DNA of 64,000 nt from Micrococcales bacterium (GCA_009785115.1 WQWY01000011.1:1-64000), one strand, 5' to 3'; positions 17,401 to 26,163 are shown, counted from the first letter of the stretch. Translations and numbers: made by a program. Notes: generated by a model from the letters alone, not told the origin.

Positions 17401-18067
17401 TGGCCTCGAGCGAGCGCTGGTCGGCGACGGAGAACCAACGGATCTCCTCGACCGTGTCACCCCACAGCTCGATGCGCACCGGGTGGTCATCAGTGGGGGC
17501 GAACACGTCGAGGATGCCGCCGCGCACGGCGAGCTCTCCTCGTCGTTCGACCATGTCGACACGGGTGTACGCGGCGTCGACCAGCCTGCTCGCCAGGTCG
17601 TCGAGGTCTACCTGGTCACCGGTGCGCACGTCGACCGGGCGCAGGTCGCCCAGCCCGGCCACGACGGGCTGCAGCAGCGCCCGCACCGGTACGACGAGCA
17701 CCCGCACCGGGCCCGCCGGGCCTTCCTGCTCCGGGTGGGCGAGGCGGCGGAGCACCGCCAGGCGCCGGGCCACCGTGTCGGCCCGAGGCGACAGCCTCTC
17801 GTGCGGCAGCGTCTCCCACGCGGGCAGCACCGCCACGTCGTCACCGGGCAGGTAGCCGCGCAGCGCGGCGGCCAGGTCGTCAGCATCACGCCCGGTCGCG
17901 GTCACCACCAGCAGCGGACGGTCTGGCTCGGCCTGCCCGAGGGCGGCGAGCAGCGGCACCCGCAGCCCGGCCGGTGCCACGACGTGCGCCGACCTGGACC
18001 TGCTGCGCGCGACCTGGGCGACGGCGGGGTCGGTGAGCAGCACCGAGACGATGCCGGTGAGGTTCAT
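14483..18067 (-). CDS. mfd: Transcription-repair coupling factor Mfd
   Basis: Mfd displaces RNA polymerase stalled at DNA lesions and recruits UvrA. The 1194 residues show the expected order: a UvrB-like N-terminus (LLVVTATGRDADDLAAAL, LPAWETLPHERLSP), the RNAP-interacting/CarD-like domain (LRPGDFVVHEQHGVGRFVEL, about residue 510), and a superfamily 2 helicase with Walker A CGDVGYGKTE, DEEQRFGVEH (DEEQ box), SATPIPRTLEMA, the QLRGRVGRGRERAYAYFLY motif VI, and a C-terminal TRCF domain. Length and motifs are intact. The ATG at 18067 is the natural start. Confidence 0.97.
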   Translation of the reverse strand: MNLTGIVSVLLTDPAVAQVARSRSRSAHVVAPAGLRVPLLAALGQAEPDRPLLVVTATGRDADDLAAALRGYLPGDDVAVLPAWETLPHERLSPRADTVARRLAVLRRLAHPEQEGPAGPVRVLVVPVRALLQPVVAGLGDLRPVDVRTGDQVDLDDLASRLVDAAYTRVDMVERRGELAVRGGILDVFAPTDDHPVRIELWGDTVEEIRWFSVADQRSLEATDRVWAPPCREILLTEDVKVRAAALRERLPGAVDMLDKLAAGIAVEGMESLAPALVDGMVPVLGLCDPATRVVLVDPERIRRRAHDLVATTEEFLAAAWSSAAAGASTPLDLSAASFATLADTRAAADARGMGWWTMSPFTLDAPETDGSPGVGDLDEATVVVTAREPERYRGDVSRAVADVQRLQREGWRLVLATDGHGSAQRMVEQLRAAEVPARLAPDLTDEPESGLVSVVAAVTGPGFVHEGLSLAVLSESDLTGRSGTSTSDMRRMPSRRRNVVDPLSLRPGDFVVHEQHGVGRFVELVARTVGSGASAATREYLVIEYQASKRGHPGDRLFVPTDALDQVTRYVGGEAPTLSKMGGADWARTKGRARKAVREIAGELIRLYSARMASSGRSFSPDTPWQRELEDAFAYIETPDQLVTIDEVKADMEKSVPMDRLICGDVGYGKTEIAVRAAFKAVQDGTQVAVLVPTTLLVSQHLETFTQRYAPYPVTVKALSRFQTDAEAKAVVEGLADGSVDVVIGTHRLLTGQVRFKNLGLVVIDEEQRFGVEHKETLKALRTDVDVLAMSATPIPRTLEMAVTGIREMSTLATPPEERHPVLTFVGPYDDKQIAAAVRRELLRDGQVFYVHNKVASIERAAQRLAELVPEARVAVAHGKMSENQLEKVMLDFWEKRADVLVSTTIIETGLDISNANTLILERADQLGLSQLHQLRGRVGRGRERAYAYFLYPPEVPLTETAHDRLSTIATNTDLGAGMAVAMKDLEIRGAGNLLGGEQSGQIEGVGFDLYVRMVGEAVAEMRGDAPAEQPDVTVELPVDAHIPHDYIATERLRLEAYRTIAMATDDAGLDAARAELTDRYGAIPAPVEALFEVASFRQHARRAGLTDLTAQGRYVRFAPVELPESATLRLKRLYPGTVLKPALRTILVPFPTTARVGGKPLHGRDVLTWARQLIDAVILGDVSAAATVATSR

Positions 18068-18213
18068 GCGTTCTGGGTCCGATCGGTGGAGAGGCTGCGC
18101 GGCCAGGTGCGTACCCGGGCGGGGAGGCAGGTATCGCCTGTCCGCGCGACCTCTAGGCTCTCAGGCACCCCGAGAGTGTCACAGATCTGGCGCGAGCTCG
18201 GGGTGTCGCCCCG

Positions 18214-18672
18214 TCACCGGGCGGCTCGCCCGACCGCGTCGTCGGGCGTCTCCCCCTCCAGGGTAGCCAGGGCTCGGCGCAGGACGGTGCTCGACGTGGT
18301 GATCGTGTAGGGGAAGTAGACGACCTCGACGCCGACCTCACCGAACCGACGCTCGAGATCGACACCCCTCGGGGTGCCGCGCCAGTCGTCGCCCTTGAAG
18401 AACAGGTCGAAGCGCAGCTCGCTCCAGGTGTCGAGCTTGTCGGGCACCGTCTCGGCGTGCACCCGGTCGACCACGTCGATGTGACGCACGATCTCCATGC
18501 GCTCCGCGAGCGGCACCACCGGGCGGCGCCCCCGAGCCTGGTACAGCATCTCGTCGCTGACCACCCCGGCGATGAGGATGTCGCAATGCTCCTTGGCATG
18601 CTTGAGGATGTTCAGGTGCCCGATGTGGAACAGATCGAACGCACCGGCGGCATAACCCACCTTCGGTGACAT
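18214..18672 (-). CDS. Cytidylyltransferase-like protein (TagD/GCT family)
   Basis: This 152-residue nucleotidyltransferase has the family signature GAFDLFHIGHLNIL (HxGH) near the N-terminus, RMEIVRHIDVVD, KGDDWRGTPRG and a C-terminal TSSTVLRR (the ISTT-like loop). The start ATG 18672 has AGGAG four bases upstream; an upstream extension to 18732 lacks such a site. The family activates alcohol phosphates such as glycerol-3-phosphate to CDP-alcohols, though members using other phosphates cannot be excluded. It opens the polysaccharide locus, and a CDP-alcohol phosphotransferase lies at its other end, which suggests the two act in sequence. Confidence 0.8.
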   Translation of the reverse strand: MSPKVGYAAGAFDLFHIGHLNILKHAKEHCDILIAGVVSDEMLYQARGRRPVVPLAERMEIVRHIDVVDRVHAETVPDKLDTWSELRFDLFFKGDDWRGTPRGVDLERRFGEVGVEVVYFPYTITTSSTVLRRALATLEGETPDDAVGRAAR

Positions 18673-18817
18673 GAGACTCCTGAGATCGGCACGGCCGGCC
18701 TTGTGGCCACGAAGACGACGTGACAGCCTCATCGAATGGTAGGTCGGACGTTCTCAGGTCGGGACCGCCGGTTGGGTGAAAGGCCCCGGACGGGCTCGGA
18801 TCGGAGGACGGGTGGAG

Positions 18818-19717
18818 ATGCCCCAGACGACCGCTGACCTGGCCCTGATCGTCGTCAGCTACCGCTCGCACAGGCTGCTGGAACGCAACCTGGCACCGCT
18901 GGCGGCGGTGCTGGGGGCTCGGTGCGTCGTCGTGGACAACTGGTCGGACGCACCCGAGCGCGAGGCGGTCCACCAGCTCGGTGAACGGCACGGCTGGACG
19001 GTGCTCGACGCACCCAACGACGGCTTCGGCGCGGGGGTGAACCTCGCGGCACGGCAGGCGCTCGCGGACGGGGCGACGGTGCTCGCGGTGCTCAACCCAG
19101 ACCTGAGCCTGGAGCCCCAGCACCTGCTCACGCTGGTCGACGAGGTGCGCCACGACCCGATGACCTTGGCCGGGCCTCAGGTCGTGGACGCTGCCGGGCG
19201 GCCGAGCAGGGTCGGCGGGATCGACTGGCGCAGAGGCCGGACGGTCCCGACGGGGCCCGCGCCTGAGTGGTTGTCGGGTGCCTGCCTCGTGACGTCGGCG
19301 CAGCTGTGGCGCACGCTCGACGGGTTCGCCCACGACTTCGGCATGTACTGGGAGGACGTCGACCTGTGCGTGCGCGCGACCGGAGCCGGGGCACGCCTGG
19401 TGCGCCGTGACGACCTGGTAGCGGTGCACGACGCCGGCGGCACCCAGGAGCACGCGGGCACCCGGCGCAAGTCTGACCTGTACTACCGTGCGAACTGCCG
19501 AGGCAGGCTGGTGTTCGCCGCCCGGCACCTGGACCGTCGGGCACGGGTGCGATGGGTGCTCTGGGCCCCCGCCTACGCCCGCGCCGTCGTGCTGCGCGGC
19601 GGACGCCGCCAGCTGCTCCGCTCCCCGCGCCCGGTGCTGGCAGCGGTGTCCGGCACTCTCGCTGGCTTGCGCTACCTGCTGCGCGCTCCCAGCCCCGAGC
19701 GTCCCACGCACCCCTAG
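18818..19717 (+). CDS. Family 2 glycosyltransferase (rhamnosyltransferase-like)
   Basis: This cytoplasmic glycosyltransferase has about 299 residues. The GT-A fold shows LALIVVSYRSHRLLERNL, VVDNWSD, NDGFGAGVNLA, the metal-binding-region equivalent AVLNPDLSLEP, and a WEDVDLCVRA motif with a basic C-terminal tail. The pattern is that of WbbL-like rhamnosyltransferases. ATG 18818 or GTG 18812 could be the start; GGAGG lies 10 or 4 bases upstream respectively. It is divergent from the cytidylyltransferase gene and belongs to the polysaccharide locus. Confidence 0.85.
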   Translation: MPQTTADLALIVVSYRSHRLLERNLAPLAAVLGARCVVVDNWSDAPEREAVHQLGERHGWTVLDAPNDGFGAGVNLAARQALADGATVLAVLNPDLSLEPQHLLTLVDEVRHDPMTLAGPQVVDAAGRPSRVGGIDWRRGRTVPTGPAPEWLSGACLVTSAQLWRTLDGFAHDFGMYWEDVDLCVRATGAGARLVRRDDLVAVHDAGGTQEHAGTRRKSDLYYRANCRGRLVFAARHLDRRARVRWVLWAPAYARAVVLRGGRRQLLRSPRPVLAAVSGTLAGLRYLLRAPSPERPTHP

Positions 19718-19735
19718 ACGACCGATCTCGAAGAC

Positions 19736-19759
19736 GAGCCCGCGCCATGCACCGGGCTC
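19736..19759. terminator. Convergent hairpin between two glycosyltransferases
   Basis: GAGCCCG (19736-19742) and CGGGCTC (19753-19759) form a perfect 7-bp stem with a 10-base loop in the 55-bp gap between converging genes. It could terminate both. Confidence 0.5.
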
Positions 19760-19772
19760 CGGCTCGGGAGCG

Positions 19773-20795
19773 TCAGGGGCGGCGGTACTCGTCCAGCGTG
19801 CGACCCCAGGCACCGGCGAGAGCGCCGCGGGCCTGGGCCAGCGCGACCTCGCCGCGAGCCGTCACCGGCAGGGAGCCGCGCGCACGGCCGCGGAGCACGT
19901 CGCGCAGACCACGGCCGGCGATCACCGCCGCGTGCGCCGTGAGCCACACCCGTCGCACCAGCCGAGCCGGACCGACCACGGTCAGCGCCAGGTGCACCCG
20001 AGCCCAGGAGTTGGCGGTGCGCCGAGCACGGGCCAGCACCCAGGCACGGGTTGCTCGCTCCTCGGGCTGGCTCTCCACGACAACACCGTCGGCGCACCAA
20101 CGGATCTCCCCTCCCTCGAGCACCAGCTCGTGGGTGAACATCGTGTCTTCCCCGCCGCTGAAAGCGAACCGCTGGTCGAACCTCACACCCGCACGACGCA
20201 CCTGCGCGAGGTCGAGCAGGAGGTTCGACGTGCTGGCCCCGTGCCTGAGGGCACCGTCGGCGTGCGACGGGGTGTCGAAGAAGCCGCTCGCGACCACCCA
20301 CGGCGCGGTGTCCTCTGGCAGCAGGCGCACCAGCGGGCCGGCCACGGCGGCGCTGCCGTGGGTGCGCCAGCAACGCACCATCGCGAGCAGCCAGCCCTCG
20401 GTGGGTTCCTCGTCGTCGTCGATCAGCTGGAGCAGGGTCGCGCCGCCAGCCGCGTCGAGCGCCGCGTTGCGCACCGCCGCCAGGCCTGGACGGGGCTCGC
20501 TCGCATACCTGGCCCCGGCAGCGTCAGCGACCGGCTCGGCCGAGCGCTCCGGGTCGTTGTCGACCACCACGAGGTCTACCTCGACGCCGTCCGGCACGTC
20601 CTGGGCACGGACCCCGGCCAGCGCGACCGCGAGCGACCGAGGTCGACGGTAGGTCACCACGGCCACCACCAGCGTGATCGGCTCGAGGTCCGCAGGGCCG
20701 GCGTCGACGAGCCTCGAGCCCGTGGGGCCGGCGTCGACGGGCTCAGCCCCCGCGGGCTCGGGGCTCACCGGCTCGTCCTCGTCATCGCGTCTCAC
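19773..20795 (-). CDS. Family 2 glycosyltransferase
   Basis: This family 2 glycosyltransferase has about 340 residues. After an N-terminal acidic, repetitive tail (PAGAEPVDAGPTG, VDAGPADLEP) the GT-A domain starts at VVAVVTYRRP. It then shows VVDNDPERSAEPV, SEPRPGLAAVRNAALDAA, the acidic motif IDDDEEP, and FSGGEDTMFTHEL as the acceptor-region acidic motif. It is clearly paralogous to the gene at 26164-27099 (shared EPRPG..A.RN.ALDA and WVL.RARRT.NS). The start is GTG 20795, but the acidic tail makes a later start possible. It is 24 bases downstream of the tyrosine kinase/Wzz gene and probably co-transcribed with it. Confidence 0.85.
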   Translation of the reverse strand: MRRDDEDEPVSPEPAGAEPVDAGPTGSRLVDAGPADLEPITLVVAVVTYRRPRSLAVALAGVRAQDVPDGVEVDLVVVDNDPERSAEPVADAAGARYASEPRPGLAAVRNAALDAAGGATLLQLIDDDEEPTEGWLLAMVRCWRTHGSAAVAGPLVRLLPEDTAPWVVASGFFDTPSHADGALRHGASTSNLLLDLAQVRRAGVRFDQRFAFSGGEDTMFTHELVLEGGEIRWCADGVVVESQPEERATRAWVLARARRTANSWARVHLALTVVGPARLVRRVWLTAHAAVIAGRGLRDVLRGRARGSLPVTARGEVALAQARGALAGAWGRTLDEYRRP

Positions 20796-20819
20796 GTCGC
20801 ACCGGCGAGCCCGTGCCGA

Positions 20820-22310
20820 TCACCGTCGAGGACGGGGGGCGGAGGCGACGATCGGGATGTCGGAGGTCTCCGTGGCGACGCCCGGTCGGTGGTGACGACC
20901 AGCCGCGGCGGCGGCGTCCAGCCGGGCCTGGCGGTACGCCCGGTCCTCGTCGGTCTCCTGACGCGAGCTGTAGCCGTAGGCCGAGGAGCTGCCCTCACCC
21001 ATCTTCGTGCGGTTGAGGATCGCACCGAGCACACGCCCGCCGCCGAGCCTCACAGCCTCGACCGACTGCACGAGCTGGGCGCGACGGGTCCGGGTCACGT
21101 CCACGACCATCACCACCCCGGTCGCCACGCGAGAGACCGCGATGGCGTCGGCCACCGGCAGCAGCGGCGGGGAGTCGATGACGATCACCTCGAAGTGCTT
21201 GCGGACCAGGTCGATCAGGTCCGCGAAGGCAGGAGAGGACAACAGCTCGGCCGGGTTCGGCGGGATCGCCCCCGAGGCCAGCACGGCCAGGTTCGGGGCG
21301 TACTGCTGGCAGAGCTCGCCGAACCGCCCCCGTCCGAGCAGCACCTCGGTCAGCCCGGCGTGCCCGCTGATGCCCAGATAGGTCGCGACCGTCGGGCGGC
21401 GCAGGTCAGCGTCGATGAGCAAGACCCTGGAACCCGCTGCCGCGAACGCCGCCGCGGCGTGCGTCGCACAGAAGGACTTGCCCTCACCGGGCAGCGCCGA
21501 GGAGAAGACGAAGACCTGGGACTCGTCGACCCGGCCGACCATCTGGAGGTTCGCCCGGACCCTGCGGACGTCCTCGGCCTGCGGACCGTCGCTGCGCAGC
21601 GCGCGAGACTCGTTCTTGTCGTTGCGCCGTCGTGGACCGGTCGCGGCGACGATGCCGAGCACCGGCACCTTCGCGGTGGAGTCGACGTCCTCCCGGGTGC
21701 GCACCCGGGTGTCGAGCACGTCACGCAGGACGGCCGCGAGAAGGCCCAGCAGCAAGCCCGCGAACATGGCCGCCATGACGTTGCGCACCGTGTTCGGCGC
21801 GCTCGGAGAGCTCGGGACGGCCGCGGGGTCGACCACCGTGGCCAGCACCGTGCTGACCTCGCGATCCCCGTCGGCGATCTTCGGCGAGACCTCCTCGATC
21901 TGCGTCGAGAGCACGTTCGCCACCGCCTGGGCCAGCATCTGCGCCATCTCCGGAGAACCGGACGTCGCCGAGACGAAGAGCATGGACTCGGCGCTCTCGG
22001 TGCTGATGTTCCTGGCCAGCTGGCGTGCCGTGACGTTCAGGCCCAGATCTTCGACGACCGGCTCGAGGACGACCGGCATGGACGCCATGCGGCCGAACGA
22101 GGACATCTGGCTCTGGGTGTAGGCCGCGCCTTGGTTGAGGTCGGTCGCGCTGCGCCCGGTGTTCATCGAGACGAACAGCACGGCCGTCGACTTGTAGACC
22201 GGGGGCGTCGTCATGGACACGGCCGCGACGCCGGCGGTGACGAGCAGCGTCAAGAAGACCACCCACAGCCAGTGCTTGCGGATGGATGTCAGATAGTTGC
22301 GGACGGACAA
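20820..22310 (-). CDS. Wzz-BY-kinase fusion (polysaccharide co-polymerase and tyrosine autokinase)
   Basis: This regulator of polysaccharide chain length and polymerisation has about 496 residues. An N-terminal Wzz domain with TM1 (WLWVVFLTLLVTAGVAAV), an extracytoplasmic helical region and TM2 (AAMFAGLLLGLLAAVL) is followed by a BY-kinase with Walker A LPGEGKSF, Walker A' VLLIDADLRRP, Walker B IVIDSPP, and a C-terminal Tyr cluster (SAYGYSSRQ, DRAYRQ). I set the start at TTG 22310 because AGGAG lies five bases upstream and the protein then begins SVRNYLTSIRKH as in Wzz proteins. Fusion of the two parts is usual in actinobacteria. Confidence 0.92.
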   Translation of the reverse strand: MSVRNYLTSIRKHWLWVVFLTLLVTAGVAAVSMTTPPVYKSTAVLFVSMNTGRSATDLNQGAAYTQSQMSSFGRMASMPVVLEPVVEDLGLNVTARQLARNISTESAESMLFVSATSGSPEMAQMLAQAVANVLSTQIEEVSPKIADGDREVSTVLATVVDPAAVPSSPSAPNTVRNVMAAMFAGLLLGLLAAVLRDVLDTRVRTREDVDSTAKVPVLGIVAATGPRRRNDKNESRALRSDGPQAEDVRRVRANLQMVGRVDESQVFVFSSALPGEGKSFCATHAAAAFAAAGSRVLLIDADLRRPTVATYLGISGHAGLTEVLLGRGRFGELCQQYAPNLAVLASGAIPPNPAELLSSPAFADLIDLVRKHFEVIVIDSPPLLPVADAIAVSRVATGVVMVVDVTRTRRAQLVQSVEAVRLGGGRVLGAILNRTKMGEGSSSAYGYSSRQETDEDRAYRQARLDAAAAAGRHHRPGVATETSDIPIVASAPRPRR

Positions 22311-22393
22311 TTCGACTCCTGATCGTCCTGGTGATTCTCGCACGGTCGCTCCGAGCGGGCGTAGCCGCTAGACGGGTGGAACTCCCCCGACGT

Positions 22394-23644
22394 TCAGCCG
22401 ATCGGCTGACGCACCTCCTGGGTCTCGACGGTGCCCGGTTCGTCGGGTGGTTCGTCGGGCTCTGGCGACCCTCGCGCGACCAGCACGCTGACCCCGATCC
22501 CGAGGACGAACCAGAAGAACGCGGTGAACTGCGTGATGAACGCCACGCTGGTCAGCCCCGGCAGCACGGCGATGAAGGACACCAGGGCCGGGTTCGGCCG
22601 GCGCAGCGCGACGATCACGCCGACCGCCACGCACAGCAGCAAGAAGATCAGAGGGATCAGCCCGAAGCGCACGCCGAACAAGATGGGTTCGGAGTCGATA
22701 GATCTCAGCTGGGTGGCTGGCGAGGAGGCTTGTCCGAATGCAGCCATCTTCGGCACCAGCTCGAGCAGGAAGACGCGATAGCCCGAGCTCTCCGTCGCCT
22801 CGCTCCCGGCGTCGTCGAACACCCGTATCACGGTCGGTATCAGCACGGCAGCCACGGCCAGACCGGCCGCTGCGATGGTCCAGCGAACCCGAGAAGGCAT
22901 CTCGTTGCGCAGCAGCAGGAACGACCCGACGAGCGCGACGATCGTCGTGAGCATGCCGATGCGGCTGAAGGTCAGGAAGGCCGCGACCGACACGACCGCG
23001 ATGGTCACCACCCGGAACCAGGGCCGCCACCGGCTGGCCCACACCAGCGGGATCGCCATGCCCAGGGTCGCACCGAGCGCGATGGAGTGCCCGAAGGCGC
23101 CCTCGGCCCGCACGCGCCCACCGCGGTACTGCAGCTTCTCCCAGTGGCTGCCGACACCGAGACGCTCGGTGAAGAAGTTGCTGCCGGAGAGCGACTCGAC
23201 GATCGCCAGCGCCGCGACGATCGCCACCAGCACCGCGACCACGTCGTAGACCGTCTGCACCTGGCCGCGCATCGCCAAGGTGCGGCCGACCAGGTAGGGC
23301 ACCAGCCACCACAGCGCGAGCCAGTAGAGGCTGTTGGCGGTGACGAAGCCCATCACCGCCATGATCGCGGCCACCGCCACCAGACCGATCAAGACGATGT
23401 CGAAGCTCGAGGGCTTCACGGCGTCCAGGCCGAACATGCCGATGACGATCCCGAGGCCCACCAGCATGGTCGGGGCCAGGTCGACCCCGATCGGGATCAC
23501 CAGCCACGCGGGCACCAGCATGAGCACGACGAGGAAGCCGACCACGGCGACCGCAGGATGACGGCGGACCACCAGCACACCCCAGCCACCCATGGCGAGG
23601 GCGACCAGCCCGAGGACGATCCCCTCTACCAGCGAGGCCGACAT
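22394..23644 (-). CDS. O-antigen ligase/polymerase-like membrane protein (Wzy type)
   Basis: This 416-residue integral membrane protein has about ten to twelve hydrophobic segments. The large extracytoplasmic loop and EGAFGHSIALGATLGMA segment match the Wzy_C (O-antigen ligase) family, and FSRIGMLTTI follows as in that family. It would polymerise lipid-linked repeat units on the outer face of the membrane. The start is ATG 23644 with GAGGAGAGG upstream. The C-terminal tail is acidic and Pro-rich (PEPDEPPDEPG). It lies directly upstream of the Wzz/BY-kinase gene. Confidence 0.88.
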   Translation of the reverse strand: MSASLVEGIVLGLVALAMGGWGVLVVRRHPAVAVVGFLVVLMLVPAWLVIPIGVDLAPTMLVGLGIVIGMFGLDAVKPSSFDIVLIGLVAVAAIMAVMGFVTANSLYWLALWWLVPYLVGRTLAMRGQVQTVYDVVAVLVAIVAALAIVESLSGSNFFTERLGVGSHWEKLQYRGGRVRAEGAFGHSIALGATLGMAIPLVWASRWRPWFRVVTIAVVSVAAFLTFSRIGMLTTIVALVGSFLLLRNEMPSRVRWTIAAAGLAVAAVLIPTVIRVFDDAGSEATESSGYRVFLLELVPKMAAFGQASSPATQLRSIDSEPILFGVRFGLIPLIFLLLCVAVGVIVALRRPNPALVSFIAVLPGLTSVAFITQFTAFFWFVLGIGVSVLVARGSPEPDEPPDEPGTVETQEVRQPIG

Positions 23645-23687
23645 CGACCGCCTCTCCTCTGGAACGGCGCCTCCAGCCCGGCGCCTG

Positions 23688-23722
23688 TGGCTGGAGGGTA
23701 CCCCGTGGTCACCCTCCAGCCA
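23688..23722 (-). terminator. Strong hairpin terminator after the anchored protein gene
   Basis: TGGCTGGAGGGT (23688-23699) pairs perfectly with ACCCTCCAGCCA (23711-23722), with an 11-base loop. It lies between the stop at 23787 and the start of the polymerase gene at 23644, and so would separate these two transcripts. Confidence 0.65.
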
Positions 23723-23786
23723 TGGTCATCATCGAGCCCCGACGAGATCGTGCCGACCCCCTCGTGGGCAACGTCACCCCAACGGG

Positions 23787-24440
23787 TCAGGAACCGACGG
23801 TGGCCTGGACGACGATCACGGGCAGCTCGCCGAGCAGCACCTGGAGGGCGACATCGGTGCCTGCCGAGTTCTGGCCGGTGGTGAAGACCCACGTGGACTC
23901 CCCGGTCGCGCCCGGAGCCAGCGTGCTCGGGAAGGCCCAGATGTGCGGGTCGGTGGACATGTACACGCCCGGCGTGCCGTCGGGCCCCCAGAACAGCGAG
24001 ACCTGCGTGTCGTTGAGGTTCTCGAGCGCGGCCGAGGTGCCGTTGGTCACCGCGATCGTCACGGCCAGGCCTGGGCCGGACACCTCGCCCGGGCCCGAGG
24101 AGCGCGTGGCGACCGGCCGCAACGACGTCAGGCGGACCGAGACCCCGTCGACCTCGGCCGCCTCGGTGCCGGTGATGGTGATCTCGTCGGCGTCGCTCAG
24201 CGGGGGCACACGCACCGTCGCCGTGGTCTCCGGCTCGGGCTCCACCGTCACCACCGGCTCCGGGGTCGGCGGCGGGGTCCGGTCGGTGCCCACCGTCGTC
24301 GCCGTCGCGGTCGGCGTGCCAGCCCCGCCTCTGCTCACCAGCACGGCGACAAGAACCACCACCGCGACCAGCAGGACGGCACCGAGCCCGATCAGCAGGC
24401 TCCTGCGGGAGTTCGACCAACGGTCTAGCGAGCTCGACAC
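23787..24440 (-). CDS. Membrane-anchored extracellular protein, unknown function
   Basis: This 217-residue protein has an N-terminal membrane anchor (SLLIGLGAVLLVAVVVLVAVLV), a long Thr/Pro-rich linker (about residues 40-80), and an extracellular beta-sandwich-like domain (VDGVSVRLTSLRPV, GLAVTIAVTNGTSAAL, FWGPDGTPGVY, PSTLAPGATGESTWVF). The alternation and the LAPGATGESTWVF strand resemble DUF4352-type accessory domains. I would not name it further. GTG 24440 has AAGGGA six bases upstream. Being within the polysaccharide locus, it may assist surface assembly. Confidence 0.6.
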   Translation of the reverse strand: MSSSLDRWSNSRRSLLIGLGAVLLVAVVVLVAVLVSRGGAGTPTATATTVGTDRTPPPTPEPVVTVEPEPETTATVRVPPLSDADEITITGTEAAEVDGVSVRLTSLRPVATRSSGPGEVSGPGLAVTIAVTNGTSAALENLNDTQVSLFWGPDGTPGVYMSTDPHIWAFPSTLAPGATGESTWVFTTGQNSAGTDVALQVLLGELPVIVVQATVGS

Positions 24441-24611
24441 GGGGCGTCCCTTCGTTTCGCGACCTCAGACCCCGCGAGTGTAGGTGAGCACGACGCCTCA
24501 GCGCCGGGTGATCTGCGCCTCACGACGCGCCCCAGAAGAGCGACGCTGTACGCTCGCGGCATCCCCCGGCGCCGGCCGGGCGCCACGTCCGGGCGACGCA
24601 GGAGAACCGTG

Positions 24612-26090
24612 ATGACCGAGGGCCTGGGCCGTCGTGCCGCCCGGGGCGCCGCCTCGACCGGCGCCGGCCTGGTGACGAGGATCGCGCTGCAGCTGGTCAC
24701 CATCGTGGTGCTGGCCCGTCTGCTCACCCCTGAGGACTACGGGATCATCGCCGTCGTCGTCGCCGTGACCGGCGTCGGAGAGCTGCTGCGGGACTTCGGG
24801 CTGAGCTCGGCGGCCATCCAGGCTCCTGAGCTCTCCGCCCGGCAGCGGTCCAACCTGTTCTGGTCCAACACCGGCATCGGGCTGGTGCTGGGGCTGGTCA
24901 CGCTGAGCGCGGCGGTGCCCATCGCCCTGCTGGTCCATAGGCCCGACCAGCCTGAGACGGTGGCGGTCCTCGTCCCGGTGGTCCAGGCGCTGTCGGTCAC
25001 CTTCCTGCTCAACGCGATGACGACGCAGCACCGGGCGAGCCTGCTGCGGGCCATGCGGTTCTCGGTGGTCGCGGTGATCGACGTGCTGGCCCCGGCGGCG
25101 GCGCTCGTGGTCGCCGTGGTGCTCGCCGCGACCGGCGCGACCTACTGGGCGCTGGTGGCCCAGCAGGTGACGCAGGCGGCCGTCGCGCTCCTGGCTGTGG
25201 TGATCGCCGGGAGGTGGCTGCCGAGCCTGGTCTGGCACCGCGGGGAGCCCATGCGGGGGTTCTTCCGCTTCGGGGGCAACCTGCTCGCCTCGCAGCTCAT
25301 CGGGTACGTGGCCAACAACATCGGCACGTTCCTCATCGGGCGCCGGCTCGGCACCGAGGCCGCTGGCCTGTACAACCGGGCGTGGCAGACGGTGATGACC
25401 CCGCTGAGCCAGATCCGCCCGCCGTCGACCACCGTGGCGCTGCCCGTGCTGTCGAGAGCCGGCCTCACCCCGCAGTTCGACCGGATCGTGCGGGCCGGGC
25501 AGCTGGTGCTCGGCTACCCGGTCGCCCTCGGGCTCGCCGTCGTCATCGGCACCGCGTACCCGCTGGTCGAGGTGCTGCTGGGCCCACGGTGGTCGGGGGT
25601 GCCCCCGATCATGCGGCTGCTGGCCATAGCCGGGGCGCTCCAGACGATGGCCTACGTCGGGTACTGGGTGTATCTCTCGCGCGGGCTGACCCGCCAGCTC
25701 ATGCACTACACGCTGGTCACCTCGATCATCAAGATCGGCTGCGTCCTCGTCGGCTCGGTGTGGGGAGCCACAGGGGTCGCGGCCGGCTACGCGGTGGCGG
25801 CCGCGCTGGAGTGGCCCCTGTCGCTGTGGTGGCTGTCGCGCATCACCCCCCTGCCGACCCGCGCCCTGTACCTCGGCGCGGGCCGCATCCTGTCGGTGGC
25901 GACCGCGACAGGCCTGGCCTCGGGCTTCGCCGCCGACGCGGTCGCTGCCCCCTGGCCCGCCCTGGGGGTGGGCGTCGCCGCCGGTGTCGCGGTGGCCACG
26001 ACGGCGACCCTGGTCCCCGCGGTCCGCCGAGACCTGCGTGAGCTCACCCGCGCCCTCCGCACCGCCCTCTCTCGACGTGGCGCACGCTGA
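24612..26090 (+). CDS. Lipid-linked repeat unit flippase (Wzx/MOP family)
   Basis: This 492-residue membrane protein has 12-14 hydrophobic segments. It belongs to the MOP/Wzx polysaccharide transporter family: VVLARLLTPEDYGIIAVVVAVTGVGELLRDFGLSSA is diagnostic at the N-terminus, with later segments such as FGGNLLASQLIGYVANNIGTFLIGR. It flips undecaprenyl-linked repeat units across the membrane. The ATG at 24612 has AGGAG seven bases upstream, and a GTG directly before it is a less likely start. It is transcribed opposite to the polymerase. Confidence 0.93.
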   Translation: MTEGLGRRAARGAASTGAGLVTRIALQLVTIVVLARLLTPEDYGIIAVVVAVTGVGELLRDFGLSSAAIQAPELSARQRSNLFWSNTGIGLVLGLVTLSAAVPIALLVHRPDQPETVAVLVPVVQALSVTFLLNAMTTQHRASLLRAMRFSVVAVIDVLAPAAALVVAVVLAATGATYWALVAQQVTQAAVALLAVVIAGRWLPSLVWHRGEPMRGFFRFGGNLLASQLIGYVANNIGTFLIGRRLGTEAAGLYNRAWQTVMTPLSQIRPPSTTVALPVLSRAGLTPQFDRIVRAGQLVLGYPVALGLAVVIGTAYPLVEVLLGPRWSGVPPIMRLLAIAGALQTMAYVGYWVYLSRGLTRQLMHYTLVTSIIKIGCVLVGSVWGATGVAAGYAVAAALEWPLSLWWLSRITPLPTRALYLGAGRILSVATATGLASGFAADAVAAPWPALGVGVAAGVAVATTATLVPAVRRDLRELTRALRTALSRRGAR

Positions 26091-26109
26091 GGGGAGACCA
26101 GGCCGTCGG

Positions 26110-26160
26110 CCAGCCAGACGCTCTCGCGCCTGACGAGACGGTCAGGGTGTGCCTGGCTGG
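26110..26160. terminator. Convergent long-stem hairpin after flippase gene
   Basis: CCAGCCAG (26110-26117) pairs with CTGGCTGG (26153-26160), enclosing a smaller CTCTCG...CGAGAC element. It spans nearly the whole gap between the flippase stop and the converging glycosyltransferase stop, so it is likely a bidirectional terminator. Confidence 0.5.
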
Positions 26161-26163
26161 TGC

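Noticed and set aside
14576..18310. 1244-residue plus-strand open frame opposite mfd
   Set aside because: It is the antisense shadow of a gene with all Mfd motifs; the translation is low-complexity Arg/Gly/His-rich with no domain.
24498..25706. 402-residue minus frame opposite the flippase
   Set aside because: Antisense shadow; no domain, and the plus frame has clear MOP-family motifs.
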